Shown piece after piece: positions 37,966 through 46,392 of a stretch of 64,000 bases of DNA. Origin of the DNA: Verrucomicrobiaceae bacterium (lineage in GTDB: Bacteria > Verrucomicrobiota > Verrucomicrobiia > Verrucomicrobiales > Verrucomicrobiaceae). The stretch lies in NCBI GenBank assembly GCA_016713035.1, contig JADJPW010000001.1:186001-250000 (forward strand), in the 5' to 3' direction. Under the pieces are notes generated by a model. The model worked only from the letters and a program-made list of their open reading frames with translations, was not told where the DNA came from and did not search any database. The translations under genes and the position numbers were made by a program. Each line of letters starts with the position of its first letter. Position 1 is the first letter of the stretch.

Positions 37966-39293
37966 ACTTCGCGCACACCCATTCCTTTTCCCGCCGGGCT
38001 TTCCTGCGCGGCACAGGAGTCAGCATGGCATTACCGTGGATGGAGTCCGTCCGAGTATGGGGAGACCAGCCGCAGAAAAAAACATCCGCCAGCCAGCCAC
38101 CCCTGCGCCTCTGCGTCACCTTCTCCGGCAATGGCTTCCACTCGAAGGAATGGTGGGCAAAAGGCCAGGGCAAAGCGATGGAGCTCGGCAAAGTGCTCAC
38201 TCCATTGCACGAGTTCCGTCACCGGCTGCTCTTTGTGCGTGGCCTGTATCACGAAGAGGCCCGCAAGGGCAACATCCACTCCTCGCAGACTGGAAACATG
38301 CTCTCGGGTGCTCCCATCGCCAGTGGTGGAGACATCCGCTCTGGCACCAGCTTTGATCAGATGCTGGCACAGACCTACGGCCGCAGCACCAAAGTGCCCA
38401 GCCTCGTGCTCGCCTGTGAGAAGTCGAACCCATCCGTGCATAAGAACTATTCGATGCTGTATAGTTCACACATCTCCTGGTCCTCACCCACCACCCCCAC
38501 TCCGCTAGAGCTGTATCCCGCGCTCGCCTTTGATCGGCTCTTTAAAGATGAGGCCTCTCCAGCAGACAAAAGCGTGCTCGATGCCGTATTGGCCGATGCC
38601 CAGGACTTACGCCGTGGAATCAGCAGCAATGACCAGCGCAAGCTCGATGAATACCTCGACAGCGTGCGTGAAGTGGAAAAACGCATCGAAAACGCCGGCA
38701 AACGCGGCGAGCTCCAAGGCTGGCGCCCCACTCTGGATAAACCAAACATCCAGCGCCCCGCAGACGGCATCCCCCAGGACATCGGCGAGCACATGCGGCT
38801 CATGATCGACATCCTCGTGCTCGGCTTTCAGACAGACACCACCCGCATCACCACGCTCAAGCTCAACAACGACCACAGCGCCCTCCGTTTCCCCAATCTG
38901 CCTAGCATCCAACAGAGCGGACACGGCATCGACTACATGATCCATCACCTCCTCAGCCATAGTGACGGAGACGACTGGCTGCGGGTGAATCAGTTCTTCA
39001 TGGAGCAGCTCGCCTACCTCGCCACTAAGCTGGAAACCATCCGCGAAGGCGAGCACAGCCTGCTCGATAGCACCATGGTCATGCACTGCTCCAGCATGAT
39101 GGCCGGTGCCAAACACAACAACGACGAGCTCCCCATCATCGCCCTCGGCGGTGGCCTAAAAGGCGGACGCGTGCTCGATTACACTGGCAAACCAGATCGC
39201 CAGCTCTGCCGCCTCTTTCTCTCCATGATGGATCGCATGCAGGTGCGGCCAAAAACCTTCGGAGATGCCAAAACTAGGCTCGAAGAAGTCTAA
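37962..39293 (+). CDS. DUF1552 secreted protein
   Basis: A 443-residue protein with twin-arginine leader (FSRRAFLRGTGVSMALPWMES) and the DUF1552 pattern: PLRLCVTFSGNGFHSKEWW, SGAPIASGG, SFDQMLAQTYG, then DILVLGFQTDTTRITTLKLNNDHS and LDSTMVMHCSSMMAG. DUF1552 is related to the DUF1501 sulfatase-like group and, in planctomycetes and verrucomicrobia, pairs with DUF1592/1587-type cytochromes. Here its start overlaps the FAD oxidoreductase stop by 4 nt, so these two are coupled. Function unknown. Confidence 0.87.
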   Translation: MNFAHTHSFSRRAFLRGTGVSMALPWMESVRVWGDQPQKKTSASQPPLRLCVTFSGNGFHSKEWWAKGQGKAMELGKVLTPLHEFRHRLLFVRGLYHEEARKGNIHSSQTGNMLSGAPIASGGDIRSGTSFDQMLAQTYGRSTKVPSLVLACEKSNPSVHKNYSMLYSSHISWSSPTTPTPLELYPALAFDRLFKDEASPADKSVLDAVLADAQDLRRGISSNDQRKLDEYLDSVREVEKRIENAGKRGELQGWRPTLDKPNIQRPADGIPQDIGEHMRLMIDILVLGFQTDTTRITTLKLNNDHSALRFPNLPSIQQSGHGIDYMIHHLLSHSDGDDWLRVNQFFMEQLAYLATKLETIREGEHSLLDSTMVMHCSSMMAGAKHNNDELPIIALGGGLKGGRVLDYTGKPDRQLCRLFLSMMDRMQVRPKTFGDAKTRLEEV

Positions 39294-39306
39294 AACACCC
39301 TTTCAC

Positions 39307-40134
39307 ATGACCTTCCACCATCGCCTCTTTGTCCTCCTCATCGCCGCATCCACTGCCTGCGCCCAGACCAGCACCACCGTCCCCAAAGGCGAGCCCACCA
39401 ACGCCGCCGAAGCAGCCGCAAAGAAAGCCCAAGCCGATGCCGCACTCGAAGAGCAGTATCAATCCATCGTCGCCAAGCTTCCCGCCGATCAACAAGCCTG
39501 GGAACGCGTCCTGCAGAGCCAACTCGGCAGTTTTTACCTCCCCATTCACAAACGTGAAAAAGTAGCCGGACGCTCCAATGCCTGGGACTTCGTCCAGGAT
39601 GACCCGAAACTACCCCGCGTGCTCCTCATCGGCGATTCTGTCTCACGCGGCTACACCCAGGCTGTCCGCAAGGCCCTCGCAGGCCGTGCCAATGTGCACC
39701 GCGCCCCCGCCAACTGCGGCCCCACTGCCAGCGGGCTCAAAAACATCGACATCTGGCTGGGTGACGGCAAATGGGACGTCATCCACTTCAACTTCGGCAT
39801 CCACGACCGTGCCACCCCCATCGCCGACTACCAGACACGCCTGACACAGCTCATCGAGCGCATGCGCAAAACAGGAGCCAAACTCCTCTGGGCCAGCACC
39901 ACCCCCTGCCCAGACACCCCCGATGGAAAATCCAAATCCGCCCCCATCATCGAGCGCAATACCGCCGCCGCCGAAGTCATGCAAAAGAACCAAATCGCCA
40001 TCGACGACCTCTTCACCGCCATCACTCCGCACCTCTCCACCCTGCAAAACCCCAACGACGTCCACTTCAACACCGCTGGCTACGACTTCCTCGGCCAAAC
40101 CGTCGCCCAAGCGATCCAAACAGCGCTGAAGTAA
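39307..40134 (+). CDS. Secreted SGNH/GDSL hydrolase (second copy)
   Basis: A 275-residue SGNH hydrolase with leader MTFHHRLFVLLIAASTACA and a short Ala/Gln-rich linker. Block I is GDSVSRGYTQ, the middle block HFNFGIHDR, and the C-terminal block DVHFNTAGYDFLG, which preserves Asp and His three apart. The core resembles the copy at 17924-18637 (shared features include the NVHR and GPTASGLKNI/GPTTNGLKSI segments), so they are paralogues. It is the last intact gene before the IS630 scar. Confidence 0.85.
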   Translation: MTFHHRLFVLLIAASTACAQTSTTVPKGEPTNAAEAAAKKAQADAALEEQYQSIVAKLPADQQAWERVLQSQLGSFYLPIHKREKVAGRSNAWDFVQDDPKLPRVLLIGDSVSRGYTQAVRKALAGRANVHRAPANCGPTASGLKNIDIWLGDGKWDVIHFNFGIHDRATPIADYQTRLTQLIERMRKTGAKLLWASTTPCPDTPDGKSKSAPIIERNTAAAEVMQKNQIAIDDLFTAITPHLSTLQNPNDVHFNTAGYDFLGQTVAQAIQTALK

Positions 40135-40240
40135 TCAGCGATCACAGTGGAGCATCGAGTTCTTGGTTATTGGTTTGTCCGACCTACTCGTCCTAGATCG
40201 CCCTTGGCTACTGGATAAGGCAAATGCTTCGTATCCGATA

Positions 40241-40268
40241 TAGACCGACTCTCAAAAAGGATGTCATA
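40241..40268. repeat. IS630 left terminal inverted repeat
   Basis: 28 bp matching the right end (41340-41367, inverted) at 25 of 28 positions; differences are at positions 8, 9 and 20. It begins TAGACCG and contains CTCAAAAAG. The transposase stop codon (TCA on the + strand at 40264-40266) lies inside this repeat. Confidence 0.88.
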
Positions 40269-41365
40269 AACGCGTCTTTGGGCGGCACTGGGACTGAAGG
40301 ATGGAGGGCTGGTCGAACAAAGAGCGCAGGGACTCGATGATACGGTCCTGAAGTTGCTCGGAAGTCTTGGCGATCCAGCCGTTGAACCAGTCGGCTTTCA
40401 TGCGCAGCCACAAGCGTTCGATGGCGTTGAGATCGGGCGAGCGTGGTGGCAGATACTCGGGCTCAAAGTGGTGCCAGTTAAGGCTCTTGGTCTTGTGCCA
40501 TGAGGCGTTGTCGAGCACCAGGATGGCGCGGCGTCCTGCCACGTGCGGATTCTCCTCAGCTAGAGTGTCAAGGAACACCTGAAAAGTGACGCTGTCGCAC
40601 AGGTTGAAGAGCAGTGCGCCGAGACGTCCATCTTTGGGCCGCACTGCGCCAAACACATTGTAGCGGATGTGCTCGCCGAGATAAGGTGAGTGGCGCACCT
40701 TGCCGATCTTGGTCCAAGTACTGGCGCGGGCGCGGATCGCCTTCAAAGCCGCTTTCGTCGCTGAACCACAAGTCGACGCTCGGATCGGCCACCCAGCGCT
40801 GGAGCTTTTCGCAGAAGGCTTGGCGCTTGTCCTCATCCTGATTGAGCGGCCAGGGGCGCGGAACTTTGAGGCGGTAATCGTGCTCGTGGAGATAGCGCAC
40901 GGTGGTGCTGTAGCCGAGTTGCGTTTGCAGGTTCTGCTTGATCCAGCCGTGCAATTTCACAGCGGTCCAGTGGCTTTGTCCGGCCAGTGAGGGATCTTCG
41001 ATGAGAGGTAGGATTTTACCGCTCACTTGTTCCTTGGGCAGGATTCGGCGACGGCCGCTGCTACCCCGGGAATGAGACCATCAAGGCCGGCGAGATTGAA
41101 GGCTTGGATGAAGCGCAAAACCTGCCGCAGGCTGAAGCCTGAGAGGTCAGCGACTTGCTCGCGGCTCTTGCCTTCATAAAGCCAGCGCAGCGCGAAACCG
41201 ACGAAAGCCCTTCTTCGTGGGTGAGCAATCCATCGCCACGCAGACCTCTTCCAAGGTCGCGTTTTCGAGATTGAGTGTGATACACGGGCGGGCCACCGCT
41301 GCCTATTAATTACCGCAATTCTAAAAAGTACAGCCTCAATATGACATTCTTTTTGAGAACCGGTC
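40243..41365. mobile_element. IS630-family insertion sequence (degenerate)
   Basis: A 1.12-kb element bounded by imperfect 28-bp inverted ends that include a TA at each outer edge (40241-40242 and 41366-41367), as expected for IS630/Tc1 elements that duplicate TA. It contains one reverse-strand transposase gene that nearly fills it, broken by three indels. The flanking genes are a complete hydrolase on the left and a DUF1670-like fragment on the right. Confidence 0.85.
40264..41296 (-). pseudogene. IS630-family transposase, frameshifted
   Basis: About 344 residues of an IS630 transposase spread across several frames. The probable start is the GTG giving VARPCITLNLENATLEEV. The N-terminal helix-turn-helix (LRWLYEGKSREQVADLSG) is in a second frame; the break is near 41191-41212. 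The central winged part (GRRRILPKEQVSGK ... HWTAVKLHGW) is in a third frame after a break near the C-run 41064-41067. The DDE part begins LWFSDESGFEGDPRPRQY and, after one extra A at 40716-40717, continues WTKIGKVR ... AILVLDNASWHK ... PDLNAIERLW. The three acidic residues (D in FSDES, D in VLDN, E in AIERLW) are all present, so decay or misreading is recent. Confidence 0.85.
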
Positions 41366-41367
41366 TA
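41340..41367. repeat. IS630 right terminal inverted repeat
   Basis: 28 bp, inverse of the left end with three mismatches; ends in CGGTCTA. It lies 44 bp upstream of the transposase GTG start at 41296. Confidence 0.88.
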
Positions 41368-41391
41368 AATACCGATTAATTACGATTAGGG

Positions 41392-41490
41392 CACCTGTCC
41401 GCCCCCCTGAGAGGGGCTGAGAAGCCCCGTATGCAGTGAGGGGAGGAGGTGACAGTGTGTTCGGTGAACCGGCAGACGATCCGGCTCATG
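41392..41490. other. Stem-rich intergenic segment, possible structured RNA or element end
   Basis: Nested complementary segments are visible: CACCT/AGGTG (41392-41396 with 41447-41451), CCCCT/AGGGG (41404-41408 with 41439-41443), and GGGGCT-GAGA-AGCCCC (41413-41428, a GNRA-type tetraloop). Then come GTTC-GGT-GAAC (41459-41469) and a CCGG/CCGG pair (41469-41472 with 41481-41484). It lies 5' of the DUF1670-like fragment. The strand is not decided and no known RNA family is recognised with confidence. Confidence 0.4.
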
Positions 41491-41527
41491 GTGTGTTGGT
41501 CAACAAAACCAAAAACACACCACCACC

Positions 41528-41827
41528 ATGAAGATCACTACCCAAGAAAGCCAGGCGGAACAAGCTCGCAGACTGGCCGCCAAAACCCAGGACCAGCGCA
41601 TGCTCAACGAAGTCACATCCGGCACTGGCATGAGTCCGTGGGAGGCCCAAGTCGTCATTGAGGTCATCCGCGAGGTCTATTTCGCCACCCCGGGCAATAC
41701 CCCACTGCGCCACGGCCAGCTTCTTTATACCTGCGTCAAAGTCGAGGCCGGGGCGGGTGTCGCGCTCAAAGACTGCCCGATGCAAAGCGTCACCCTCAGC
41801 ATCCTGGGCGAAGGTGACGTGGGGTAG
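41528..41827 (+). CDS. DUF1670-like protein fragment
   Basis: A 99-residue protein. The stretch LRHGQLLYTCVKVEAGAGVALKDCPMQSVTLSIL resembles, from memory, the N-terminal segment of DUF1670 proteins (pattern L-x-GQLL-x3-V, then a short basic/acidic loop and V-x-L-x-L). Those proteins are longer and associated with mobile DNA. The reading frame stops soon after this block, so this would be an N-terminal remnant. It sits between an IS630 scar and a znuA-like gene, consistent with a decayed element. The family assignment is tentative. Confidence 0.45.
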   Translation: MKITTQESQAEQARRLAAKTQDQRMLNEVTSGTGMSPWEAQVVIEVIREVYFATPGNTPLRHGQLLYTCVKVEAGAGVALKDCPMQSVTLSILGEGDVG

Positions 41828-41880
41828 AGAGGGGGCGAAAAGGAAGTTGAGAGAGCCTCGGTTAAGTGCTACTAACTTGC

Positions 41881-42771
41881 ATGAAGACCCTCCTCGCCTC
41901 GCTTTTTCTCGCCGTTCCTGCTTTTGCTGGTCTCAAGGTCGCTACATTGCATCCGATCGTAGCGGATGTGGCACGGCAGGTCGGCGGTGAGCATGTGGAG
42001 GTGGTGGAAATCCTCAAACCCGGTGGCGATGTGCATCACTTCGAGCCCGCGACAAAGGACATCGCCGCCATGCGCGGAGCACGGCTGGTGCTCGCCTCTG
42101 GCAAAGGCCTGGAGACCTTCCTCGACAAGCTGCGGGACAGTCTGGGCGCTGGCGTGACACTCTTTGATGTGGGCGAAAAGGTGCCCTCCATCCCCTATGT
42201 CTGCGATCACGAGCATGAGGAGGGGCACGATCACAATCACGGCGAGTTCGATCCGCACTGGTGGCATAGCGCAGAGAATATGAAGCGGGCAGCCCGCGCC
42301 GTGGCGGATGCCTTTGCCGAGGCCGATCCAGCCCATGCCGATGCCTACGAAGCCGGAGCAAAGGCGGCCTCAAAGCGCTTCGCAGGCCTACAAAGCTGGG
42401 CGAAAAAAGAAATCGCTGCCATCCCCCGCGCAGACCGCAAGCTCGTCACTGCGCACAACGCCTTTGGTTACTTCTGCAAAGAATACGGCTTCGAGGCCAT
42501 CTCCGTGCTCGGCATGTCACGCGGCGAGGACGCTAGCATGAAAAAAATCACTCAGTCCGTGCAGATCATCCGCGATAACGGTATCAAGGCAGCCTTCCCA
42601 GAAGACCAAGCCAATCCGAAAGTGCTCGCCGAGATCGTGCGCAGCACCGGCATCAAGCTCGGTGACACGCTCGTAGCCGATGGCACCGCCAAACACGCCC
42701 ACACCTTTGAGATGATGCTCGCGCACAACGTGCGGGCCATCGTCGCGGCGCTGGCAACCCCAACCAAGTAA
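41881..42771 (+). CDS. Metal ABC transporter substrate-binding protein (ZnuA-like)
   Basis: A 296-residue cluster-9 solute-binding protein with leader MKTLLASLFLAVPAFAG. Metal ligands are recognisable: His in GGDVHHFEP (52-53), His126 in FDPHWWHS, His in VTAHNAFGYF, and an acidic ligand near AFPEDQANPK. A His/Asp/Glu-rich loop at 108-120 (CDHEHEEGHDHNH) is the mark of zinc-type members. The start is the second ATG, which gives the signal peptide. No permease or ATPase gene follows within the window, so partner components must be encoded elsewhere. Confidence 0.85.
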   Translation: MKTLLASLFLAVPAFAGLKVATLHPIVADVARQVGGEHVEVVEILKPGGDVHHFEPATKDIAAMRGARLVLASGKGLETFLDKLRDSLGAGVTLFDVGEKVPSIPYVCDHEHEEGHDHNHGEFDPHWWHSAENMKRAARAVADAFAEADPAHADAYEAGAKAASKRFAGLQSWAKKEIAAIPRADRKLVTAHNAFGYFCKEYGFEAISVLGMSRGEDASMKKITQSVQIIRDNGIKAAFPEDQANPKVLAEIVRSTGIKLGDTLVADGTAKHAHTFEMMLAHNVRAIVAALATPTK

Positions 42772-42848
42772 GTGCTTTGAGTGAATGATTTGACGCTCCG
42801 GTGCATCTGCGCAGGTATCGAATCACGTCATTCAGAGAGGCTTTTTGA

Positions 42849-42936
42849 ACCGCTGATAAGACGCTAATCCGACGCTGATTCACCAAATGGGTTTCTGATG
42901 CCTTCATTAGCGTTTTGTTAGCGTCAAATTAGCGGT
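42849..42936. repeat. Periodic inverted repeat (CGCTAAT units at 11-bp spacing)
   Basis: The left arm 42849-42879 and right arm 42906-42936 match in inverse orientation at 23 of 31 positions, around a 26-bp centre. Each arm is itself three copies of CGCTRAT (or its reverse ATTAGCG) spaced exactly 11 bp apart. It fills the 205-bp gap between the ZnuA-like gene and hisD. It could form a long hairpin, or offer phased sites to a DNA-binding protein. Confidence 0.75.
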
Positions 42937-42976
42937 AAAGAGCTTTCCGAGATGCCCCTCGCCTCTGCAAAACTTC

Positions 42977-44272
42977 ATGAAAATCCTCCGCCATTCAGAT
43001 CCCGATTACGCCGCCTTTGCTGCCAGCCTCAACCGCCGCGCGGAGGCTAGTGATGCCGTGCGGGAAGTCGTCAGCAGCGTCGTCCAGGCTGTGCGTGAGC
43101 GCGGTGATGCCGCTGTGATCGAGTTCACCGCGAAATTCGACGGTGCCGCACTCACTCCGGCGACACTGCGGGTGCCGCAGGCCGCGCTGGATGCTGCGTG
43201 GGATGCGGCGGATGCAGAACTGAAAAGCGCCCTCCAGGCCTCGCAGCGAAATGTGGCGGAATTTGCCCGTAGAAGCCTGCGCACGGACTGGAGCATGAAA
43301 AATGAGCAAGGGGCCGATGTGGGCGAGGTCTATCATCCCTTTGAGCGAGTTGGCTGCTACGTGCCTGGCGGCACAGCACCGCTTGTGAGCACCACGTTGA
43401 TGACGGTGGCCATCGCGGCGGCGGCGGGTGTGCCTGAGATCGTCGTTTGCACGCCGTGTGGGCGTGATGGCACGGTGAATCCAGGCCTACTCGCAGCGCT
43501 GAAGCTGGCGGGTGCCACGGAGGTGTATCAAATCGGCGGTGCACAGGCCATCGCGGCGCTGGCATATGGCACGGAGACGATCCGGCCGGTGGTGAAGATT
43601 TTCGGCCCCGGCAATAGCTACGTGGTGGAGGCGAAGAGGCAGGCGTTTGGCGTGGTGAGCATTGATCTGCTGCCAGGTCCGAGTGAGGTGCTCATTTTGG
43701 CCGACTCCAGCGGAAATCCGGCCTGCATCGCCGCCGACATCCTAGCGCAGGCTGAGCACGGAAAGGACAGCATGGCCGGATTCATCACCGATGATGAAAA
43801 ACTGCTCCAACAGGTCATTTCGCAGGTGGAGGAGCAAAGTCGCAGTCTGAGCCGTCAGGCGCAGTTGGTGCCCGTTTTGGAAAAAGGCGTGTTTCTGATG
43901 CTCGCGCCCGATTTGCAGGCCGCAGCTCGCTTGGTGAATGAATTCGCCCCAGAGCACCTCAGCCTCATCACCACGCGTGAAGCGGAGATTTTGCCCCTCA
44001 TCCGCACGGCGGGGGCCATTTTTCTCGGGAATCACTCACCTGTCGCGGTGGGTGACTTTTTGGCTGGGCCTAGCCACACGCTGCCCACGGGCGGCAGCGG
44101 CAAGTCCTTCCCCGGCATCACCGCAGACATGTTCCAGCGCCGCACCAGCATCATCCGGCTCGATCCGGCAGCCTGCGCACGCTCGGAGCCCATCGTGCGA
44201 GCTTTTAGCAAGGTGGAGGGCCTGGATGCGCATGGCCGCTCCGTCTCGATCCGTTCGAACTCCTCTCTATAA
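42977..44272 (+). CDS. hisD: Histidinol dehydrogenase
   Basis: A 431-residue enzyme catalysing the last two NAD-dependent oxidations of histidine synthesis, histidinol to histidine. Signature segments are VGCYVPGGTAPLVSTTLM, GGAQAIAALAYGT, FGPGNSYVVEAKR, LPGPSEVLI, ILAQAEHGKDS (zinc ligands Gln and His), EFAPEHLSL and GPSHTLPTGG (active-site His). Length is typical. No other his gene is in the window; a rhodanese-like gene starts 1 bp after its stop, which suggests cotranscription. Confidence 0.95.
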   Translation: MKILRHSDPDYAAFAASLNRRAEASDAVREVVSSVVQAVRERGDAAVIEFTAKFDGAALTPATLRVPQAALDAAWDAADAELKSALQASQRNVAEFARRSLRTDWSMKNEQGADVGEVYHPFERVGCYVPGGTAPLVSTTLMTVAIAAAAGVPEIVVCTPCGRDGTVNPGLLAALKLAGATEVYQIGGAQAIAALAYGTETIRPVVKIFGPGNSYVVEAKRQAFGVVSIDLLPGPSEVLILADSSGNPACIAADILAQAEHGKDSMAGFITDDEKLLQQVISQVEEQSRSLSRQAQLVPVLEKGVFLMLAPDLQAAARLVNEFAPEHLSLITTREAEILPLIRTAGAIFLGNHSPVAVGDFLAGPSHTLPTGGSGKSFPGITADMFQRRTSIIRLDPAACARSEPIVRAFSKVEGLDAHGRSVSIRSNSSL

Positions 44273-44273
44273 T

Positions 44274-44828
44274 ATGTCACTCCCTCCTTTATCTGCCGAA
44301 ATGACCATGAGCGAGGTGCTCGCGGCCTATCCTGGTGCTCAGCGAGCGCTCTTTGCCCGATACCACATCGGCGGGTGCCGCAGTTGTGGCTTCCAGCCCG
44401 GTGAGACGCTCGCGGGTGTCTGCGAGCGCAACGAGAACATCCCCGTGGAGGAAGCGATGGAGCACATCCGCGCCAGTCACCGTGCCGATGACAGCCTACG
44501 CATCGCTCCGCGTGATTTCGAGGCACTGCGCCGGGCGAATCCTGAGCTCATCATTCTCGATGTTCGCACGCGGGAAGAGCATGATGCCGTGAAGCTGCCC
44601 GGAGCACGCCTGATGACGCAGGAACTCGCACAGGAGCTTTTTTCCAGCCCGGAAAAGACACGTCCCATCGTCATCTATGACCACACTGGCTCACGCTCAC
44701 TGGATGCGGCAGCTTACTTCATCGGGCATGGCTTTACGGAGACAAAATGCCTCGCTGGCGGCATCGACGCCTACAGCACGGAGGTCGATGCCAGTCTGCC
44801 GCGTTACAAGCTGGAGATCGAGGCTTAG
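44274..44828 (+). CDS. DUF1858-like plus rhodanese-like protein lacking catalytic Cys
   Basis: A 184-residue protein. Residues 10-75 resemble the DUF1858/ScdA N-terminal type domain (MTMSEVLAAYPGAQRALFARY, with C35-x2-C38 in GGCRSCGF). Residues 80-180 are a rhodanese fold (ELIILDVRTREEHDAVKLPGA). The active-site loop reads YDHTGSRS, so the position normally held by the sulfur-accepting Cys is Asp136. It is therefore unlikely to be an active sulfurtransferase; the CxxC pair may bind iron-sulfur or act in disulfide chemistry. It is 1 bp downstream of hisD. Confidence 0.75.
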   Translation: MSLPPLSAEMTMSEVLAAYPGAQRALFARYHIGGCRSCGFQPGETLAGVCERNENIPVEEAMEHIRASHRADDSLRIAPRDFEALRRANPELIILDVRTREEHDAVKLPGARLMTQELAQELFSSPEKTRPIVIYDHTGSRSLDAAAYFIGHGFTETKCLAGGIDAYSTEVDASLPRYKLEIEA

Positions 44829-44840
44829 AGAGCTCTGGAC

Positions 44841-45617
44841 TCACAGCACATTCACCGCAGCACCGCCATCGACGACGAGTGCCTCACCGGTGATGTAGCT
44901 GCCAGCATCACTGGCCAGCAGCAGCGCAGGCCCAGCCAGCTCACGCGGGGCAGCCCAGCGCTTCAGCGCCGTGCGATCTGCGAAGTATTTTTTCTCCTCA
45001 TCATTGAGCAGCTTCCCCGGCATGTCGGTGAGGAATGGGCCAGGGCAAAGGCAATTCACCGTGATGCCATAGGGGCCTAAATCCAGCGCACTGGCCCGTG
45101 CTAGGCCGATCAGGGCGGCCTTGCAGGCACAGTACACGTTCCGCTTCAGTCTGCCGCCCACACCCAGCACGCTACTGATGTGGATGACGCGGCCCCATTT
45201 CCGCGCCTTCATGCCGGGCACGATAGCGCGGGTCAGGGCCATCACGGCGGTGAGGTCCACTTCGACATTTTTGTCCCAAACCTCATCCGTGATCTCATCA
45301 ATGGCCTGCGGGTTATTGATCCCGGCGTTGTTGACCAAGATGTCGATCTTTCCCAGCCGCATCTCTGCCTCGGCGGCCAAGGCGCGGACTTGCAGGCGAT
45401 CCGCCATGTCGGCCACCATCCACTCCACCTTCACCGAGAGTCCCTGGCCGATCTCTGCCGCCGCAGCACGCAGTTCATCCGCATTCCGGCTGGAGATGAA
45501 GACATCGGCTCCCGACTCGGCAAAACCGCGTGCCATCGCCTTCCCCAGTCCTTTGCTGCCGCCAGTGACGAGTGCGCATTTACCGTGGAGATCAAAAAGA
45601 GGGTGGGGGGAGGTCAT
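44841..45617 (-). CDS. SDR-family oxidoreductase (gluconate 5-dehydrogenase-like)
   Basis: A 258-residue short-chain dehydrogenase/reductase. Cofactor motif TGGSKGLG is at 18-25 and NNAG at 96-99. Active-site Ser is in HISSV (about 148-149), with Tyr162 and Lys166 in YCACK. C-terminal ASDAGSYITGEALVVDGG is typical. The overall pattern (MKARKWGRVIHISSV; ASALDLGPYGITVNC) closely recalls gluconate 5-dehydrogenase-like SDRs in these bacteria. Substrate is inferred; several sugar acids are possible. It is convergent with the rhodanese-like gene and divergent from the FHA gene. Confidence 0.88.
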   Translation of the reverse strand: MTSPHPLFDLHGKCALVTGGSKGLGKAMARGFAESGADVFISSRNADELRAAAAEIGQGLSVKVEWMVADMADRLQVRALAAEAEMRLGKIDILVNNAGINNPQAIDEITDEVWDKNVEVDLTAVMALTRAIVPGMKARKWGRVIHISSVLGVGGRLKRNVYCACKAALIGLARASALDLGPYGITVNCLCPGPFLTDMPGKLLNDEEKKYFADRTALKRWAAPRELAGPALLLASDAGSYITGEALVVDGGAAVNVL

Positions 45618-45723
45618 TTATGCGGTTTAGGCAGTGAATGCACGCTGGCAACTCCGAGCCGCACTCCCCTGCCCCATCCCGGCCTTGCGCCTGCCGCATT
45701 GCTGGTTAGAAAAGACCACCGCC

Positions 45724-46236
45724 ATGCCACGCATCCAATACACCACTCCCAGCGGCTCCTCCGGCCTGCTCGAACTCTCCGCCGAACGCCTCTCCCTCGG
45801 TCGTGCGGACGACAATGCCCTCGTCCTGGCGGACGACTCTGTCTCCAGCCACCATGGCGAATTCGTGTATGACAACGGCTCCTGGTTCTTCACCGACCTA
45901 GGCAGCACCAACGGCACCAAAGTCGGCGGGCAGCGTGTCGAGAGCCTCGAACTCAGCGAAGGCGGTGCCTTCACTCTGGGCCACGTCGATTGCATCTTTT
46001 TCAGCGATGAAGCCGCCGCAGCAGCCCCACACGGTGGTGCCGCAGCCTCCCGCACCTTCTCCAGCGGTGATTTTGCCTCCCGCCCTTACAATCGCAACCA
46101 GCGTACTGGTTTTGGCACGGCCAAGACCCGCAAAAAATCCACCAAAGGTAGCGGAGCTGGTGCCCTCATCGCCCTCGGCATGCTGGGGCTCATCGCCTGC
46201 GGCGCAGCAGCCTACTTCGCCATGCAGCTCGCCTGA
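45724..46236 (+). CDS. FHA-domain protein with C-terminal TM helix
   Basis: A 170-residue protein. The start is the ATG giving MPRIQYTTPSGSSG; an earlier ATG would add 30 residues of non-domain sequence. The FHA domain (about 15-90) shows the phosphothreonine-binding signature: LSLGRADDNALVL, SVSSHHGEF, and DLGSTNGTKVGG. A Ser/Thr/Lys-rich linker and a hydrophobic C-terminal helix (GALIALGMLGLIACGAAAYFAM) follow. The orientation implies a cytoplasmic FHA domain anchored to the membrane and reading Ser/Thr kinase signals. No kinase gene is adjacent. Confidence 0.87.
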   Translation: MPRIQYTTPSGSSGLLELSAERLSLGRADDNALVLADDSVSSHHGEFVYDNGSWFFTDLGSTNGTKVGGQRVESLELSEGGAFTLGHVDCIFFSDEAAAAAPHGGAAASRTFSSGDFASRPYNRNQRTGFGTAKTRKKSTKGSGAGALIALGMLGLIACGAAAYFAMQLA

Positions 46237-46392
46237 AGCACAACTCTCTAGGCAGCAGGGATGCGAGATCCGTGGTGCGTGCGCCGAAACAAGGCCACGC
46301 ATGAGATTCCCGCGTCACTCGGCATGGCCGCCATGCCTGCGCCTCGTTCCCCGTCCCACTCACTCTCCATTTCCCAGAAAAAACACCCTCCC

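Noticed and set aside
41405..41450. TPP-riboswitch-like string (CTGAGA followed by CCCCGTAT)
   Set aside because: The second conserved half of the TPP aptamer is missing and the downstream gene is not thiamine-related.
41459..41487. Group II intron domain V-like hairpin on the minus strand (GAGCCGGAT...CCGGTTC)
   Set aside because: The stem is too short and lacks the catalytic triad context and bulge; no reverse transcriptase gene is present.
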